The position numbers and the translations under genes were made by a program. Of a stretch of DNA of 64,000 nucleotides, positions 36,036-45,244 are shown one piece after another. The notes beneath the pieces were generated by a model, which did not search any database, was not told the origin of the DNA, and worked only from the letters and a program-made list of their open reading frames with translations. The stretch covers positions 4,869,501 to 4,933,500 of the forward strand of contig NZ_CP048286.1 of NCBI RefSeq assembly GCF_010365285.1, read 5' to 3'. The stretch comes from Paenibacillus rhizovicinus (GTDB taxonomy: Bacteria > Bacillota > Bacilli > Paenibacillales > Paenibacillaceae). Position 1 is the stretch's first letter, and the number at the start of each line of letters is the position of its first letter.

Positions 36036-38357
36036 ATGTCGGGAGCACGGAACGATTTTTTCGCGCGCAAGCACGCAGAGCTTGGCGTCGCTTTGAACGA
36101 GGTACAGAAGAAAGCCGTCCTGCAGACGGAGGGCGCGCTGCTGCTGCTCGCTTCGCCGGGCTCCGGCAAGACGACGACGATCATTATGCGCATCGGCTAC
36201 TTGATCGAGGTGAAGGGCGTTCATCCTTCGCGGATCAAGGCGGTCACGTTCAGCCGGGCGTCGGCGCAGGACATGAAGGAGCGGTACGGCCGTTTCTTCC
36301 CGGACCATCCGGACGGCGGCGTGCAATTCTCCACCATCCACAGCTTCGCGTTCGAGGTCATGCGGGAGCATCTGCGGAGGTCCCGGATGTCGTTCCAGAT
36401 CATCGAAGGCGAAGTGGAACAGCAGGAGGATGAAGAGCTGCCCCTGCACAAGAAGCTGATCCTTCGCGATTTGTACCGGAAGGTGCGGAGCGAGAATCTG
36501 ACCGAGGATCAGATGGAAGAGCTGACGACGTATATAAGCTACGTCAAGAACAAGCTGATTCCGGAGCGGGAATGGGAGTCCGTCAAATGCGACGTGCCCG
36601 AGGCGGCGCTCGTGGCGAAGGAATACGAATCGTTCAAGCGGTCGTTCGCGGGCAAGCTGTTGGTCGATTACGACGATATGCTCGTGCTGGCGAACGGCGC
36701 GCTGGAGAGCGGCGGCGAACTGCTCTGGAAATACCAGAACCGCTTCGATTATGTCCTGACCGACGAAAGCCAGGATACGTCGCTCGTCCAGCATGCGATC
36801 ATCGAGAAGCTGGCGAGAAGGCATGGCTGCCTGTGCGTCGTGGCGGACGACGATCAGAGCATCTATACGTGGCGGGCCGCGGAGCCTCAGTACCTGCTCG
36901 ATTTCCGGAATGTGTTCCCTGAGGCTTCCGTCTTGAAAATGGAACAGAACTACCGGTCTTCGCGCAACATCGTGGACATCGCGAACAAGTTCATCAAGCG
37001 CAACGAGCAGCGCTACGACAAGAACATGTTCACCCGCAATCCGAGCAACCGGCCGATTTATCTCAAGCAGCTCGACGATTACAAAGGGCAAGCGAAATAC
37101 GTGGCGGCAGCGATCGAGGGCACGGAACAGCTCAGCGAGACAGCCGTGCTGTACCGCAACAACGCTTCGTCGATCATGCTGATGAACGAGTTCGAGCGCC
37201 GCGGCATCCCGTTCTACATGAAGGACGGGGACAACCGGTTCTTCTCCCATTGGGTGCTGGAGGACGTGCTGGGCTTCATGCGCATGGCTTACACGGACAA
37301 GCGTCCCGATCTGCTGGAGAAGATTCATACGAAGATGGCCGGTTATATCTCCAAGGTGCAAATGGCCGCATTGGCCGGCATCGACAACGGGGAATCCGTG
37401 TTCGACAACCTGGTCAGCCACGTGCCGCTGCAGGATTATCAGCCGAAGCAGCTGCTGGAATGCAAGGAGTCGTTCCAAGCGATGCGAAGCATGGAGCCGC
37501 GGGCTGCCATCCGCTTGATCCGGTTCAAGCTCGGCTACGAGCGGGCGATCGACCGGATGTGCGAGCGGCTCGGCTTCCGCAAGGAGAACCTGATCGGCAT
37601 CCTGAACACGCTGGAGGATATTGCGGATGGCCTGGATACGCTGGAGGATTTCGCGAACCGGCTGAAATATTTGGAGGCGGTCATGAAGGCGTCCAAGAAG
37701 AACAAGCACGCGGACGCGGTGACGTTCTCCACGCTGCACAGCGCGAAAGGCTTGGAGTTCGAGCGCGTGTTCATGGTCGATCTGATCGACGGCATCATTC
37801 CATCGAACGAGGATATGAAGAAGGTGGAAGGCGAAGTTTCGCCGCTTATGGAAGAAGCGGTGCGCCTGTTCTACGTCGGCATGACAAGGGCCAAACGCGA
37901 GCTTACGCTGCTCAGCTACGGCAAGCGCGATGGCGAAGAGGCGAAGGAATCGCAGTTCATGGCGGCCGTGCGTCAGCTGCAGTCGCCGCAGCAAGCGCCG
38001 GCTCCGGCTGCGGCCGTGCGCCGGCCGGAGGCGGCATGGAATACGGAGGCGCCCGGGCGGCGATCGGCATCCGGGAAGCCGGCGGCGACGGGAACGAAAC
38101 GGCGGGCAAGCGGCGCTGCGGGCTCCGGCGTCACCGTGACCGAAGGCCGTCCGGGCGAGCAGCCGTCCGAACGCAATCCGCATGCGCTGAAGAGCTTCGA
38201 CGGGCTGAAAGCTGGCGATGCGGTCATGCACGAGGCGTTCGGAGCGGGGAAATTCCTCTCGGCCAGCCGCGATATGGTCGAGATCGACTTCGACAACGGC
38301 AAGCGCAAGCTGTCCGTTGCGGCTTGTATCGGCATGGGACTGCTGTCGCGTCCGTAA
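36036..38357 (+). CDS. UvrD/Rep/PcrA-family superfamily 1 DNA helicase
   Basis: The 773-residue 3'-5' helicase has Walker A ASPGSGKTT near residue 39, Walker B DESQDTS, ADDDQSIYTWR, QNYRSS, FSTLHSAKGLEFERVF and VGMTRAKREL in the canonical order. The C-terminus has an alanine/proline/arginine-rich linker of about 80 residues and a ~50-residue tail (GDAVMHEAFGAGKFLS, VEIDF) like the PcrA Tudor domain that contacts RNA polymerase. It lacks the usual pcrA-ligA context, so it is probably an extra UvrD-like helicase. ATG 36036 is favoured by GGAAGG nine bases upstream. Confidence 0.92.
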   Translation: MSGARNDFFARKHAELGVALNEVQKKAVLQTEGALLLLASPGSGKTTTIIMRIGYLIEVKGVHPSRIKAVTFSRASAQDMKERYGRFFPDHPDGGVQFSTIHSFAFEVMREHLRRSRMSFQIIEGEVEQQEDEELPLHKKLILRDLYRKVRSENLTEDQMEELTTYISYVKNKLIPEREWESVKCDVPEAALVAKEYESFKRSFAGKLLVDYDDMLVLANGALESGGELLWKYQNRFDYVLTDESQDTSLVQHAIIEKLARRHGCLCVVADDDQSIYTWRAAEPQYLLDFRNVFPEASVLKMEQNYRSSRNIVDIANKFIKRNEQRYDKNMFTRNPSNRPIYLKQLDDYKGQAKYVAAAIEGTEQLSETAVLYRNNASSIMLMNEFERRGIPFYMKDGDNRFFSHWVLEDVLGFMRMAYTDKRPDLLEKIHTKMAGYISKVQMAALAGIDNGESVFDNLVSHVPLQDYQPKQLLECKESFQAMRSMEPRAAIRLIRFKLGYERAIDRMCERLGFRKENLIGILNTLEDIADGLDTLEDFANRLKYLEAVMKASKKNKHADAVTFSTLHSAKGLEFERVFMVDLIDGIIPSNEDMKKVEGEVSPLMEEAVRLFYVGMTRAKRELTLLSYGKRDGEEAKESQFMAAVRQLQSPQQAPAPAAAVRRPEAAWNTEAPGRRSASGKPAATGTKRRASGAAGSGVTVTEGRPGEQPSERNPHALKSFDGLKAGDAVMHEAFGAGKFLSASRDMVEIDFDNGKRKLSVAACIGMGLLSRP

Positions 38358-38431
38358 GCCTTCTTTTTTGTCCATGTCCCGCATAAGCTTGGAAGGGGAA
38401 TGCGGACAAAGGCAAGGAAGGGGGCTGCCAC

Positions 38432-39295
38432 ATGCGCAGATGGGGCAGACGAGGCTGGCGGAGCAGGGGCGTCCGGCGCCGCTCCGGCGGCAATAGCGGC
38501 AGCGGACGGAAACCGAAACGGCGCAAACTGCTTCTTTTTCTGGCGTTTCTGTTCCTGCTGTTCTTCTTCCAAACGTTTATATTCGTGGAACGCAATCTTC
38601 AGAAACCGTTGATGACCGTCGCGCAGGTCCGCGTGAAGCAGGTGGCGACGCAGGCGATCAACAAGTCGATTACGGAACAAGTGGCGGGACATACGGACGC
38701 CGACAAGCTGATCGAGTGGAAAACGAACAGCAACGGCAAAATATCCGGCTTCATGCTGAACTACGCCGAACATATGCGCATCACGTCGGAGACGATCGAT
38801 ACGGTTCAAGCCACGCTCAACCATATGGGCGACATTCCGGAGAAAATCCCGCTCGGCCAGGCGCTCGGAAGCGCGATCATCGCCTCGTTCGGTCCGCGCA
38901 TTCCGGTCAAGTTCGAGCCGATCGGCGCCGTGAAAGTAGATTTGAATACGCGGCAGAAGGATGCCGGCATCAATATGATTCTCGTGGAAGTGTACATGCA
39001 CATCGTGGCCGAAGTATCGATCATCATTCCTTTCGATACGCAGCCGGAACTGGTGGAAACGGAAATTCCGATCTCCTACCTGCTCGTCGTGGGCGACGTG
39101 CCGACGTATTATTACGACAACAACGGCAATCCCGTCGGCGACTCCGCGCCGAATGCGCCGAGCATCGCGATTCCCTCGAATCCGGGCAAGGGATCGGCCG
39201 ACAGCTCCGCGGACGGAACCGCGAACGAGAACGAGAACAGCTTGCCGGCCGGGACGTCCGTTAAGGAAGAGGACGACGTGCCCCGGTCCGAATAA
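38432..39295 (+). CDS. yunB: Sporulation protein YunB
   Basis: YunB in B. subtilis is a mother-cell-expressed protein needed for efficient sporulation. This 287-residue homologue has a very basic N-terminus with a glycine/serine stretch, one membrane segment (LLLFLAFLFLLFFFQTFIFVE), and the conserved core running from ALGSAIIASFGPRIPVKFEP to EVSIIIPFDTQPELVETEIP. The C-terminal ~60 residues are low-complexity and acidic. A GGAAGGGGG site precedes ATG 38432. Next to the convergent LytH/YunA gene it repeats the B. subtilis pairing. Confidence 0.88.
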   Translation: MRRWGRRGWRSRGVRRRSGGNSGSGRKPKRRKLLLFLAFLFLLFFFQTFIFVERNLQKPLMTVAQVRVKQVATQAINKSITEQVAGHTDADKLIEWKTNSNGKISGFMLNYAEHMRITSETIDTVQATLNHMGDIPEKIPLGQALGSAIIASFGPRIPVKFEPIGAVKVDLNTRQKDAGINMILVEVYMHIVAEVSIIIPFDTQPELVETEIPISYLLVVGDVPTYYYDNNGNPVGDSAPNAPSIAIPSNPGKGSADSSADGTANENENSLPAGTSVKEEDDVPRSE

Positions 39296-39297
39296 AC

Positions 39298-39342
39298 GAA
39301 GAAGAGCGCTTATCGGCTTGACCCGGATAAGCGCTCTTCTGT
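39298..39342. terminator. Bidirectional terminator between yunB and lytH
   Basis: GAAGAGCGCTTATC and GATAAGCGCTCTTC form a perfect 14-bp stem immediately after the yunB stop. Confidence 0.8.
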
Positions 39343-39358
39343 ATTGGCGATCGTGCCC

Positions 39359-40387
39359 TTACCGTTTGCGCAGACTGCGTCTTTCTTCGATTTCCCATTG
39401 CCGCAAGCTTGGGTACGGATCGAAGGACCATTCAACGAGCCCGCGGTCGCGATAGATGCCGTAATGCAGATGCGGCGGGAATTTGCCCTGCGTTCCGGGA
39501 CGGCCGTAGCCGGAGCTGCCTACCCAGCCGACCACTTGGCCCGGCTTCACGATGGTGCCTACGTCTATTGTCTTGTCATAGCCGCTTAGGTGCGCATAGT
39601 AATGATAGTAGTTATTGAGGTCGCGGATGCCGAGCCTCCAGCCGCCGTAAGGGTTCCAGCCCTTCACCTCGATGACCCCGAAGCAGGTGCTGCGCACGGG
39701 TACGCCGTGATTGGCGAAAATATCGGTGCCCTCGTGAATGCGGTATCCGCCCCAGCTGCGGCGGGTGCCCCAGGTTCCTTTGTACGAATACGTGGAACCG
39801 ATCGGCACGGGAAACGCATGCTGGAACAAGTTCAGCTGGCCATAGTTTTCATACAGCCGCGCGAATTGGCGGATGCGCTGCACCGCCCGCGTATTGTGAT
39901 AATACTGCCATAGCCCGATGGCAAAATCGTCTTCTTCCGTTCCGAACTGGAGCAGGTGGTTGGCCATGGCGTACAGCAGGTCGGTATCGTTCGTGCGGCT
40001 GGCAAGTCCGTCGCCGTCCCCGTCTTCGCCAATGCCGTGGAACCAGTGGATGGACAGAGGGAATTGGTCTTCGCTGTCCGGGTTCAACTCGCCGGCCCAT
40101 TCCGTGTCGGCTACGAACACGCTGACGTATTCGCCCAGCTGGGAACGGGTCTTGGGGCGCGCCTTGGTCAGGGTCCGCTCGTATTGATCGATAGCGGCCA
40201 AGCGATACCAGGGAATGCCGGTTACGACGCTGATTTCGTCATACAGAATTTTCCGTTTGGCATAAAGCTCGTCTTGGGTTACTGTTTTGTTCGGGACCGC
40301 TGCGTTCGCGCGCACGGGCAACGGCTGCAGGAGCAGCGAGAACGCCAGCGGCAATACCGCCATGAGGCGGAAAGCATATGATTTCAC
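39359..40387 (-). CDS. lytH: LytH/YunA-type M23 endopeptidase (sporulation L-Ala-D-Glu peptidase)
   Basis: LytH trims stem peptides to single L-alanine in the spore cortex. The 342-residue protein has a signal peptide ([19 protein letters not shown]), a conserved ~150-residue middle, and an M23 zinc peptidase domain. The metal ligands are in [10 protein letters not shown] (H and D) and HLHYG, near the C-terminus. GTG 40387 lies nine bases after GGAGG. The neighbouring convergent yunB supports the name. A generic M23 peptidase is the alternative. Confidence 0.85.
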   Translation of the reverse strand: MKSYAFRLMAVLPLAFSLLLQPLPVRANAAVPNKTVTQDELYAKRKILYDEISVVTGIPWYRLAAIDQYERTLTKARPKTRSQLGEYVSVFVADTEWAGELNPDSEDQFPLSIHWFHGIGEDGDGDGLASRTNDTDLLYAMANHLLQFGTEEDDFAIGLWQYYHNTRAVQRIRQFARLYENYGQLNLFQHAFPVPIGSTYSYKGTWGTRRSWGGYRIHEGTDIFANHGVPVRSTCFGVIEVKGWNPYGGWRLGIRDLNNYYHYYAHLSGYDKTIDVGTIVKPGQVVGWVGSSGYGRPGTQGKFPPHLHYGIYRDRGLVEWSFDPYPSLRQWEIEERRSLRKR

Positions 40388-40523
40388 ATGGTTCAGCCTC
40401 CAAATAAGATGCCGGCCGGGATCCGTTCCGCAATAGCGCTGACGGACCGTCGTCGAACCGGTTTCTCCGCGAAAATGGATGCAGCTTCAGCGGCGCTGCT
40501 CTGCTGTTATGGTTTGCAAATCA

Positions 40524-40551
40524 TTGGTTTTTATCCGAAACATGCTATAAT
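40524..40551 (+). promoter_or_regulatory. lipA promoter
   Basis: TTGGTT, a 16-base spacer and a perfect TATAAT (40546-40551) with an upstream TGC (extended -10). It lies 40 bases before the lipA start codon. Confidence 0.75.
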
Positions 40552-40591
40552 AAGACGCAGAGTGAACAGGAAAGCAGAGGTACCGCATAAA

Positions 40592-41482
40592 ATGAAGACG
40601 CAGGAAAAACAACCGAAGCCGGATTGGCTCCGAATTAAATTAACGACGGGCGGCAATTACGCCGAACTGAAAGATATGATGCGTTCCAAGACGCTGCACA
40701 CGGTTTGCGAGGAAGCTCGCTGTCCGAATATATACGAATGCTGGGCGAACCGCACGGCGACGTTCATGATTCTCGGCGACATTTGCACGCGGGCCTGCCG
40801 GTTCTGCGCGGTGAAGACCGGGCTGCCGACGGAGCTTGATCTGCAAGAACCGGAACGCGTCGCGGAAGCCGCGGAACAGATGGGCCTTCGCCACTGCGTC
40901 GTCACTTCGGTGGCGCGCGACGATCTGGCCGACGGCGGGGCAAGCATTTTCGTGGAAACGATCAAAGCCGTTCGCCGCAAGCTGCCTCTATGCAGCGTAG
41001 AAGTGCTCATCCCCGATTTCATGGGCAATTGGGATGCGCTTCAAGCCGTGATGGACGCGAAACCCGATATTTTGAACCATAATATAGAGACCGTCGCAAG
41101 GCTCTCGAACCGGGTTCGCGCGAAAGCGAAGTACCCGCGCTCCATGGAGCTGCTGAAACGGGCGAAAGAAATGCAGCCTGACATTCCGACGAAGTCGAGC
41201 ATCATGCTCGGCGTCGGCGAGGAATGGGATGAGATTTTGCAAGCGATGGACGATTTGCGCGCCGTAGACTGCAACATTTTGACGCTCGGTCAATATTTGC
41301 AGCCGACGCCGAATCATATGCCGATCGCGCGCTATGTTCATCCAGACGAGTTCGCGAAGCTGAAAGAAGAAGGCTTGAAGCGCGGCTTCAGCCATGTAGA
41401 GTCCGCACCGCTCGTTCGCAGCTCCTATCACGCGCACGAGCAGGTCAAATCCGCGGAGGAAGCCCAGAGCGCATCCCTGTGA
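40592..41482 (+). CDS. lipA: Lipoyl synthase LipA
   Basis: LipA inserts two sulfur atoms into protein-bound octanoyl chains by radical SAM chemistry. The 296-residue protein has the auxiliary-cluster cysteines in [12 protein letters not shown] and the radical SAM motif [14 protein letters not shown] and the C-terminal RSSYHA serine region complete the family pattern. The start at ATG 40592 gives the normal family length; the long frame upstream crosses the promoter. Confidence 0.97.
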   Translation: MKTQEKQPKPDWLRIKLTTGGNYAELKDMMRSKTLHTVCEEARCPNIYECWANRTATFMILGDICTRACRFCAVKTGLPTELDLQEPERVAEAAEQMGLRHCVVTSVARDDLADGGASIFVETIKAVRRKLPLCSVEVLIPDFMGNWDALQAVMDAKPDILNHNIETVARLSNRVRAKAKYPRSMELLKRAKEMQPDIPTKSSIMLGVGEEWDEILQAMDDLRAVDCNILTLGQYLQPTPNHMPIARYVHPDEFAKLKEEGLKRGFSHVESAPLVRSSYHAHEQVKSAEEAQSASL

Positions 41483-41500
41483 GCTTAGGCTTGCGAATTA

Positions 41501-41549
41501 GTTTTGCTCATTATGCCGGCTAACCGGCAGCGAACCGTGATCGCAAAAC
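41501..41549 (+). other. Nested hairpin between lipA and the yutD-like gene
   Basis: GTTTTGC pairs with GCAAAAC as an outer stem, and TGCCGG/CCGGCA with a CTAA loop forms the inner one. It ends five bases before the AAGGAG ribosome site of the next gene. There is no U run, so it looks more like a leader structure or a weak terminator. Confidence 0.4.
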
Positions 41550-41572
41550 TTTTAAGGAGTTGAGAAGCTGTC

Positions 41573-42493
41573 TTGATCCATATTAGCGGAAGAGCCTACG
41601 CATTGATTCATGAGAACAGAAACGGTTGGAATCTGGAAGCGTTCCGCGAGCGGTACAGCGAAGTGCTGGAACGCTACGATTACGTCGTCGGGGACTGGGG
41701 CTACAATCAGCTGCGGCTTAAAGGGTTTTTCCGCGACACCCATCCGAAAGCGACGCGGGAGAGCGTTATTTCCTCCATTGCGGATTATATTAACGAATAT
41801 TGCAATTTCGGCTGCGCTTACTTCGTTCTGGAGAAGCAGCCTGGCGGCGTGAAGCAGGGCGAGGACGGGGAGCTCGGCGAAGGCGGCGAGATCGAAGTCA
41901 TCGAACTGCCGGACGGCGCGGAGGAAGCCTATCTCACGGCTTCCCGCACCATCGCGGCGGCCAAGGCAGCCGATGCTCCGGCGGCCGAGAATCAGCACGT
42001 GAAGTTCATGCCGCGGCATGAGCGGGATTTGCGCCGAGAGCAGCAGCGGAACAGCCGCAAGGAAACGGCCAAGGAGCCTGATAAGGAGCGGGAAGGCTCG
42101 CGCGACAACCATCGCAAGTCGTCCGGCAAGGACCGCGAGCACGGCGCCCGCCAGGGACAGCAAGCCGGACGCGGCCATCAGTCTGAGCGCGGCGATCGTC
42201 CGGAGAAGAACGACCGCGGCGGCGAACGGCCGGAGCGCCAGCATCGCGGCGACAGGCCGGAGCGCAGCGGCGAGCGTAATGACCGCGGCGAACGTCAGCC
42301 GGATAACCGCGGCGATCGTTCGGACCGCGGACGCAGCAAGCAGCGTCATTTCAATCAGAAAGCGCCGGTTGCGGCAGCTTCCGAACCGAACCAGCCGCAT
42401 AACCAACAGCATCACCAACAGCATCACCAACAACACCACCAACAACAGCAGCCGTCGAACAGAAACAAAGACGCTGCGCCGAAACAGAGCTAA
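41573..42493 (+). CDS. yutD: YutD-family protein with long disordered Arg/Gly/Asp- and His/Gln-rich tail
   Basis: The first ~100 residues (GRAYALIHENRNGWNLEAF, YDYVVGDWGYNQLRLKGFF) are the YutD domain, normally a complete ~100-residue cytoplasmic protein of unknown function. Here it continues for about 200 more residues: an alanine-rich hinge, then dense charged repeats of the ERGDRPEKNDRG type, then a run of NQQHHQQ units ending in a basic tail. The tail looks intrinsically disordered, like RGG RNA-binding or phase-separating sequence. TTG 41573 is the start; spacing from AAGGAG is long (13 bases). It follows lipA as in B. subtilis. Confidence 0.82.
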   Translation: MIHISGRAYALIHENRNGWNLEAFRERYSEVLERYDYVVGDWGYNQLRLKGFFRDTHPKATRESVISSIADYINEYCNFGCAYFVLEKQPGGVKQGEDGELGEGGEIEVIELPDGAEEAYLTASRTIAAAKAADAPAAENQHVKFMPRHERDLRREQQRNSRKETAKEPDKEREGSRDNHRKSSGKDREHGARQGQQAGRGHQSERGDRPEKNDRGGERPERQHRGDRPERSGERNDRGERQPDNRGDRSDRGRSKQRHFNQKAPVAAASEPNQPHNQQHHQQHHQQHHQQQQPSNRNKDAAPKQS

Positions 42494-42498
42494 CGACG

Positions 42499-42540
42499 AA
42501 AACGCCGGTTCATCCCTCGTGGGGTGAACCGGCGTTTTTT
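42499..42540. terminator. Strong terminator after the yutD-like gene
   Basis: AAAACGCCGGTTCA and TGAACCGGCGTTTTTT form a 14-bp stem. It works for both this gene and the convergent ABC transporter gene. Confidence 0.92.
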
Positions 42541-42569
42541 GGTTGCATCGCGTTGCGCGATTATTTGAG

Positions 42570-44309
42570 TTATAAATACTGCACGTTATACAGCCGCGCG
42601 TAAGCCCCGTTCAGGGCCATCAATTCCTCGTGCGAGCCCTGCTCCACGATCTCGCCGTGTTCGATCACGACGATGGGGTTCGCATGCGTGATGGTCGACA
42701 AGCGGTGGGCGACGACAAGCGTCGTCCGGTTGCGCGCCAGCTCCGCCAGCGATTCCTGAATGGCATGCTCCGACTCCAGGTCCAGCGCCGACGTCGCTTC
42801 GTCCAGCACGAGAATGGCGGGATCCTTCAAGAACACGCGGGCGATGGCGATCCGCTGTTTCTGTCCGCCGGACAGCTTCACGCCCCGCTCGCCGATTTCA
42901 GTGTCGTACCCTTTGGGTAAGGAGAGGATGAAGTCGTGGGCGTTCGCTTTCTTGGCTGCCTCCATCATGGCTTCTTCCGACGACTCGGGATTGCCGAGCA
43001 GTACGTTCTCGCGCACGGAGCCGCTGAACAGGATGTTGTCCTGCAGCACCATGCCGATATGGGAGCGCAAGCTTTGCTGGGTCATTCCGTCAATGGGCCG
43101 GCCATCGATCAAGATGCGGCCTTCCTGCACGTCGTAGAACCGCGCGAGCAGGCTGACCATCGATGACTTGCCTCCGCCGCTCATGCCGACGAGGGCAGCG
43201 GTGCGGCCGTGCGGGATCGTCAGATTGATATGCCGCAGCACCCACTCCGTCTCGTCGTGATAGCGGAAGGAAACGTTGTCGAAGACGATATCGCCCCGAA
43301 CGGAAGGAAGCGCGGCGGCATGCGGCGCATCCTTGATTTCCGGCTGCTCGTCCAGCAGCTCCATGACGCGATCCAGGGAAGCCGAAGCTTGGGTCAGCTC
43401 GGTCGAGGAATTGACGAGCCGGCGCAGCGGCGCATAGAGCCGGTCCAGGTAGCCGTAGAACGCGACGAACTCGCCGAGCGTCAACGTTTCCTGCACGACC
43501 AGGTATCCGCCGCAGGCAAGCACGAGAAGCGGCGCGATTTCAGTCAGCGTGTTGACGATGGATTGCGTAAGCGCGTTCCAGCGGGTGAGGGCGAATGCCC
43601 GCGTCAGAAACGTCCGGTTGCGGCTGCCGAACTGCTCCTCCTCGTATTGCTCCAGCGTGAAGCTTTTGACGACGGGAATGCCGTTCACATGCTCGTTCAA
43701 GTACCCCTGCATGTCCGCGAGCGCCTGGGAACGCGACCGGGAGTAGCCGCGCAGCCGCTTGTACAGCTTCTTGACCGCGTAGCCGTAGAACGGCAGAATC
43801 GCGATCGCGACGAACGTAAGCGGCACGTTCATGTTGAACATGATGACGAGCGCGATGACGAGCGTGAACATATCCAGCCAAATGTTCATGAGGCCGGTTT
43901 CGACGAGCGCTTTGGTCTGTTCGACGTCGTTCATCATCCGCGAAATGATTTCACCGGATTTGCGGTTCTGATAGAAGCGCAGCGACAGCTGCTGCAGATG
44001 GACGTACAGCTTATTCCGGAGGTCGTAGAGCACGCGGCTCGTCGTGAATTGCGCGAAGTACTGGCGGTAATATTCGATCGGGTAGCGCAGCACGACGAAG
44101 ATCAGGAAGGCCAAGCCGATCGCTTTGAACAGCTTGGAGGTTTTGTCGGCGGCGGGCAGGCTCGAGAGCAGCACATCGTCCACGACGTATTTGATGAACA
44201 GCGGCAGCGTAAGCGGAATCGCGAACTTGATGGCGCCTATGAACAGCGTTAAGGCGACGAGCCAGCGATACGGCTTCACGATGCGATAGAAAGCGCGGTA
44301 CTGGTTCAT
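42570..44309 (-). CDS. ABC exporter half-transporter (membrane domain fused to ATPase)
   Basis: The 579-residue protein has six membrane segments in the first ~300 residues (WLVALTLFIGAIKFAIPLTLPLF onward). The ATPase follows, with Walker A GMSGGGKSS, signature LSGGQKQR and Walker B ILVLDEATSALD. It is of the MsbA/BmrA/YknU kind and probably acts as a homodimer in export of lipids or drugs. The start at 44309 gives MNQYRAFYRIVKPYRW, the usual beginning; the frame extends further upstream only inside nadK. It lies two bases after the nadK stop, so they are co-transcribed. Confidence 0.92.
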   Translation of the reverse strand: MNQYRAFYRIVKPYRWLVALTLFIGAIKFAIPLTLPLFIKYVVDDVLLSSLPAADKTSKLFKAIGLAFLIFVVLRYPIEYYRQYFAQFTTSRVLYDLRNKLYVHLQQLSLRFYQNRKSGEIISRMMNDVEQTKALVETGLMNIWLDMFTLVIALVIMFNMNVPLTFVAIAILPFYGYAVKKLYKRLRGYSRSRSQALADMQGYLNEHVNGIPVVKSFTLEQYEEEQFGSRNRTFLTRAFALTRWNALTQSIVNTLTEIAPLLVLACGGYLVVQETLTLGEFVAFYGYLDRLYAPLRRLVNSSTELTQASASLDRVMELLDEQPEIKDAPHAAALPSVRGDIVFDNVSFRYHDETEWVLRHINLTIPHGRTAALVGMSGGGKSSMVSLLARFYDVQEGRILIDGRPIDGMTQQSLRSHIGMVLQDNILFSGSVRENVLLGNPESSEEAMMEAAKKANAHDFILSLPKGYDTEIGERGVKLSGGQKQRIAIARVFLKDPAILVLDEATSALDLESEHAIQESLAELARNRTTLVVAHRLSTITHANPIVVIEHGEIVEQGSHEELMALNGAYARLYNVQYL

Positions 44310-44311
44310 GG

Positions 44312-45109
44312 CTATTTCACTTCGTAGCCGAGGAACGCTTCGCGCACCCGGTTCCAGAACGGGAATGGCCGGTAGCGGGCAAAGCTGATTTTGCGCGCGG
44401 ATACGCTGCACCGGATGGAACGGATATCGGATCTCGTGATGTTCAGATGGTCGAACGTTAATTGCAGCCGCTGGTCTTTGCGGGAAATAATGTCGCAGTG
44501 GTGATGCTGCGGCAGAACGACCGAAGAGCCGAGCGTGCGGTATACCCGATTGTTGATGGACGCGATTTCCGCGATCTGCAAGCATTCGATGGACGGATGG
44601 ATGACGGCGCCGCCCAAGCTTTTGTTGTAGGCCGTACTGCCGGACGGCGTCGATACGACGATGCCGTCGCCCCGGAACATCTCGAAGAGCTCGTCGTTGA
44701 TATCGATTTGAGCGACGAGCGTATTGTCCACGCCCTTGAGCGTGAATTCGTTAACCGCGATATAGGTAGAAAGTCCTTCGGACGTATCCAGCACGATTTC
44801 GGCAAGCGGATAGCGCACGATCTTGGGCTCGTCCTCCGCCATCATGCGGACGAGTTCCTCCAGCTCGTCGATTTTCCAGTCCGCGAAGAAGCCGAGATGG
44901 CCGGTGTGAATACCGACGAAAGCAAGTTCGTCGATGCGGTCCGCGTGCGTGTGAAAAGCTTGCAGCAGCGTTCCGTCGCCGCCGATGGAGATGACGATCT
45001 CGGGCCGGTCGTCGTTACGGGTAAAGCCCCGGGCGGCCGCAAGCCTATGGAAATCGGCGGCGAGCTTCTTCGACAGCTCATCGCCTCTGTCAATGACTAC
45101 GTAATTCAA
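44312..45109 (-). CDS. nadK: NAD kinase
   Basis: NadK phosphorylates NAD to NADP. The 265-residue protein has GGDGT at residues 43-47 and the downstream conserved NEFTLKG and TPSGSTAYNKSLGGAVIHP. TTG 45109 is the likely start, nine bases after GGAAGGAG; it yields MNYVVIDRGDELS and the usual family length. An ATG further up at 45160 has no such site. Coupling to an exporter is unusual. Confidence 0.93.
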   Translation of the reverse strand: MNYVVIDRGDELSKKLAADFHRLAAARGFTRNDDRPEIVISIGGDGTLLQAFHTHADRIDELAFVGIHTGHLGFFADWKIDELEELVRMMAEDEPKIVRYPLAEIVLDTSEGLSTYIAVNEFTLKGVDNTLVAQIDINDELFEMFRGDGIVVSTPSGSTAYNKSLGGAVIHPSIECLQIAEIASINNRVYRTLGSSVVLPQHHHCDIISRKDQRLQLTFDHLNITRSDIRSIRCSVSARKISFARYRPFPFWNRVREAFLGYEVK

Positions 45110-45244
45110 AAGTTGTAGCTCCTTCCGTACAGCCGGAGCCTTCAAGGATAAGAACCGCACCCTGCATCGCTAGGACGGCTCTGCCTTGCGGCAAACGGCC
45201 TGTATCTCCTTGCATCATAGCCGAAAACCGGGGCGAATACAACG

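Noticed and set aside
35853-38384. 843-codon minus-strand open frame opposite the helicase
   Set aside because: The plus strand encodes all helicase motifs in order. The antisense frame is arginine/histidine-rich with no domain, a common shadow in GC-rich DNA.
40388-40591. N-terminal extension of LipA from the upstream in-frame start
   Set aside because: It would place the perfect extended -10 promoter inside the gene and exceed the normal LipA length by 68 residues.
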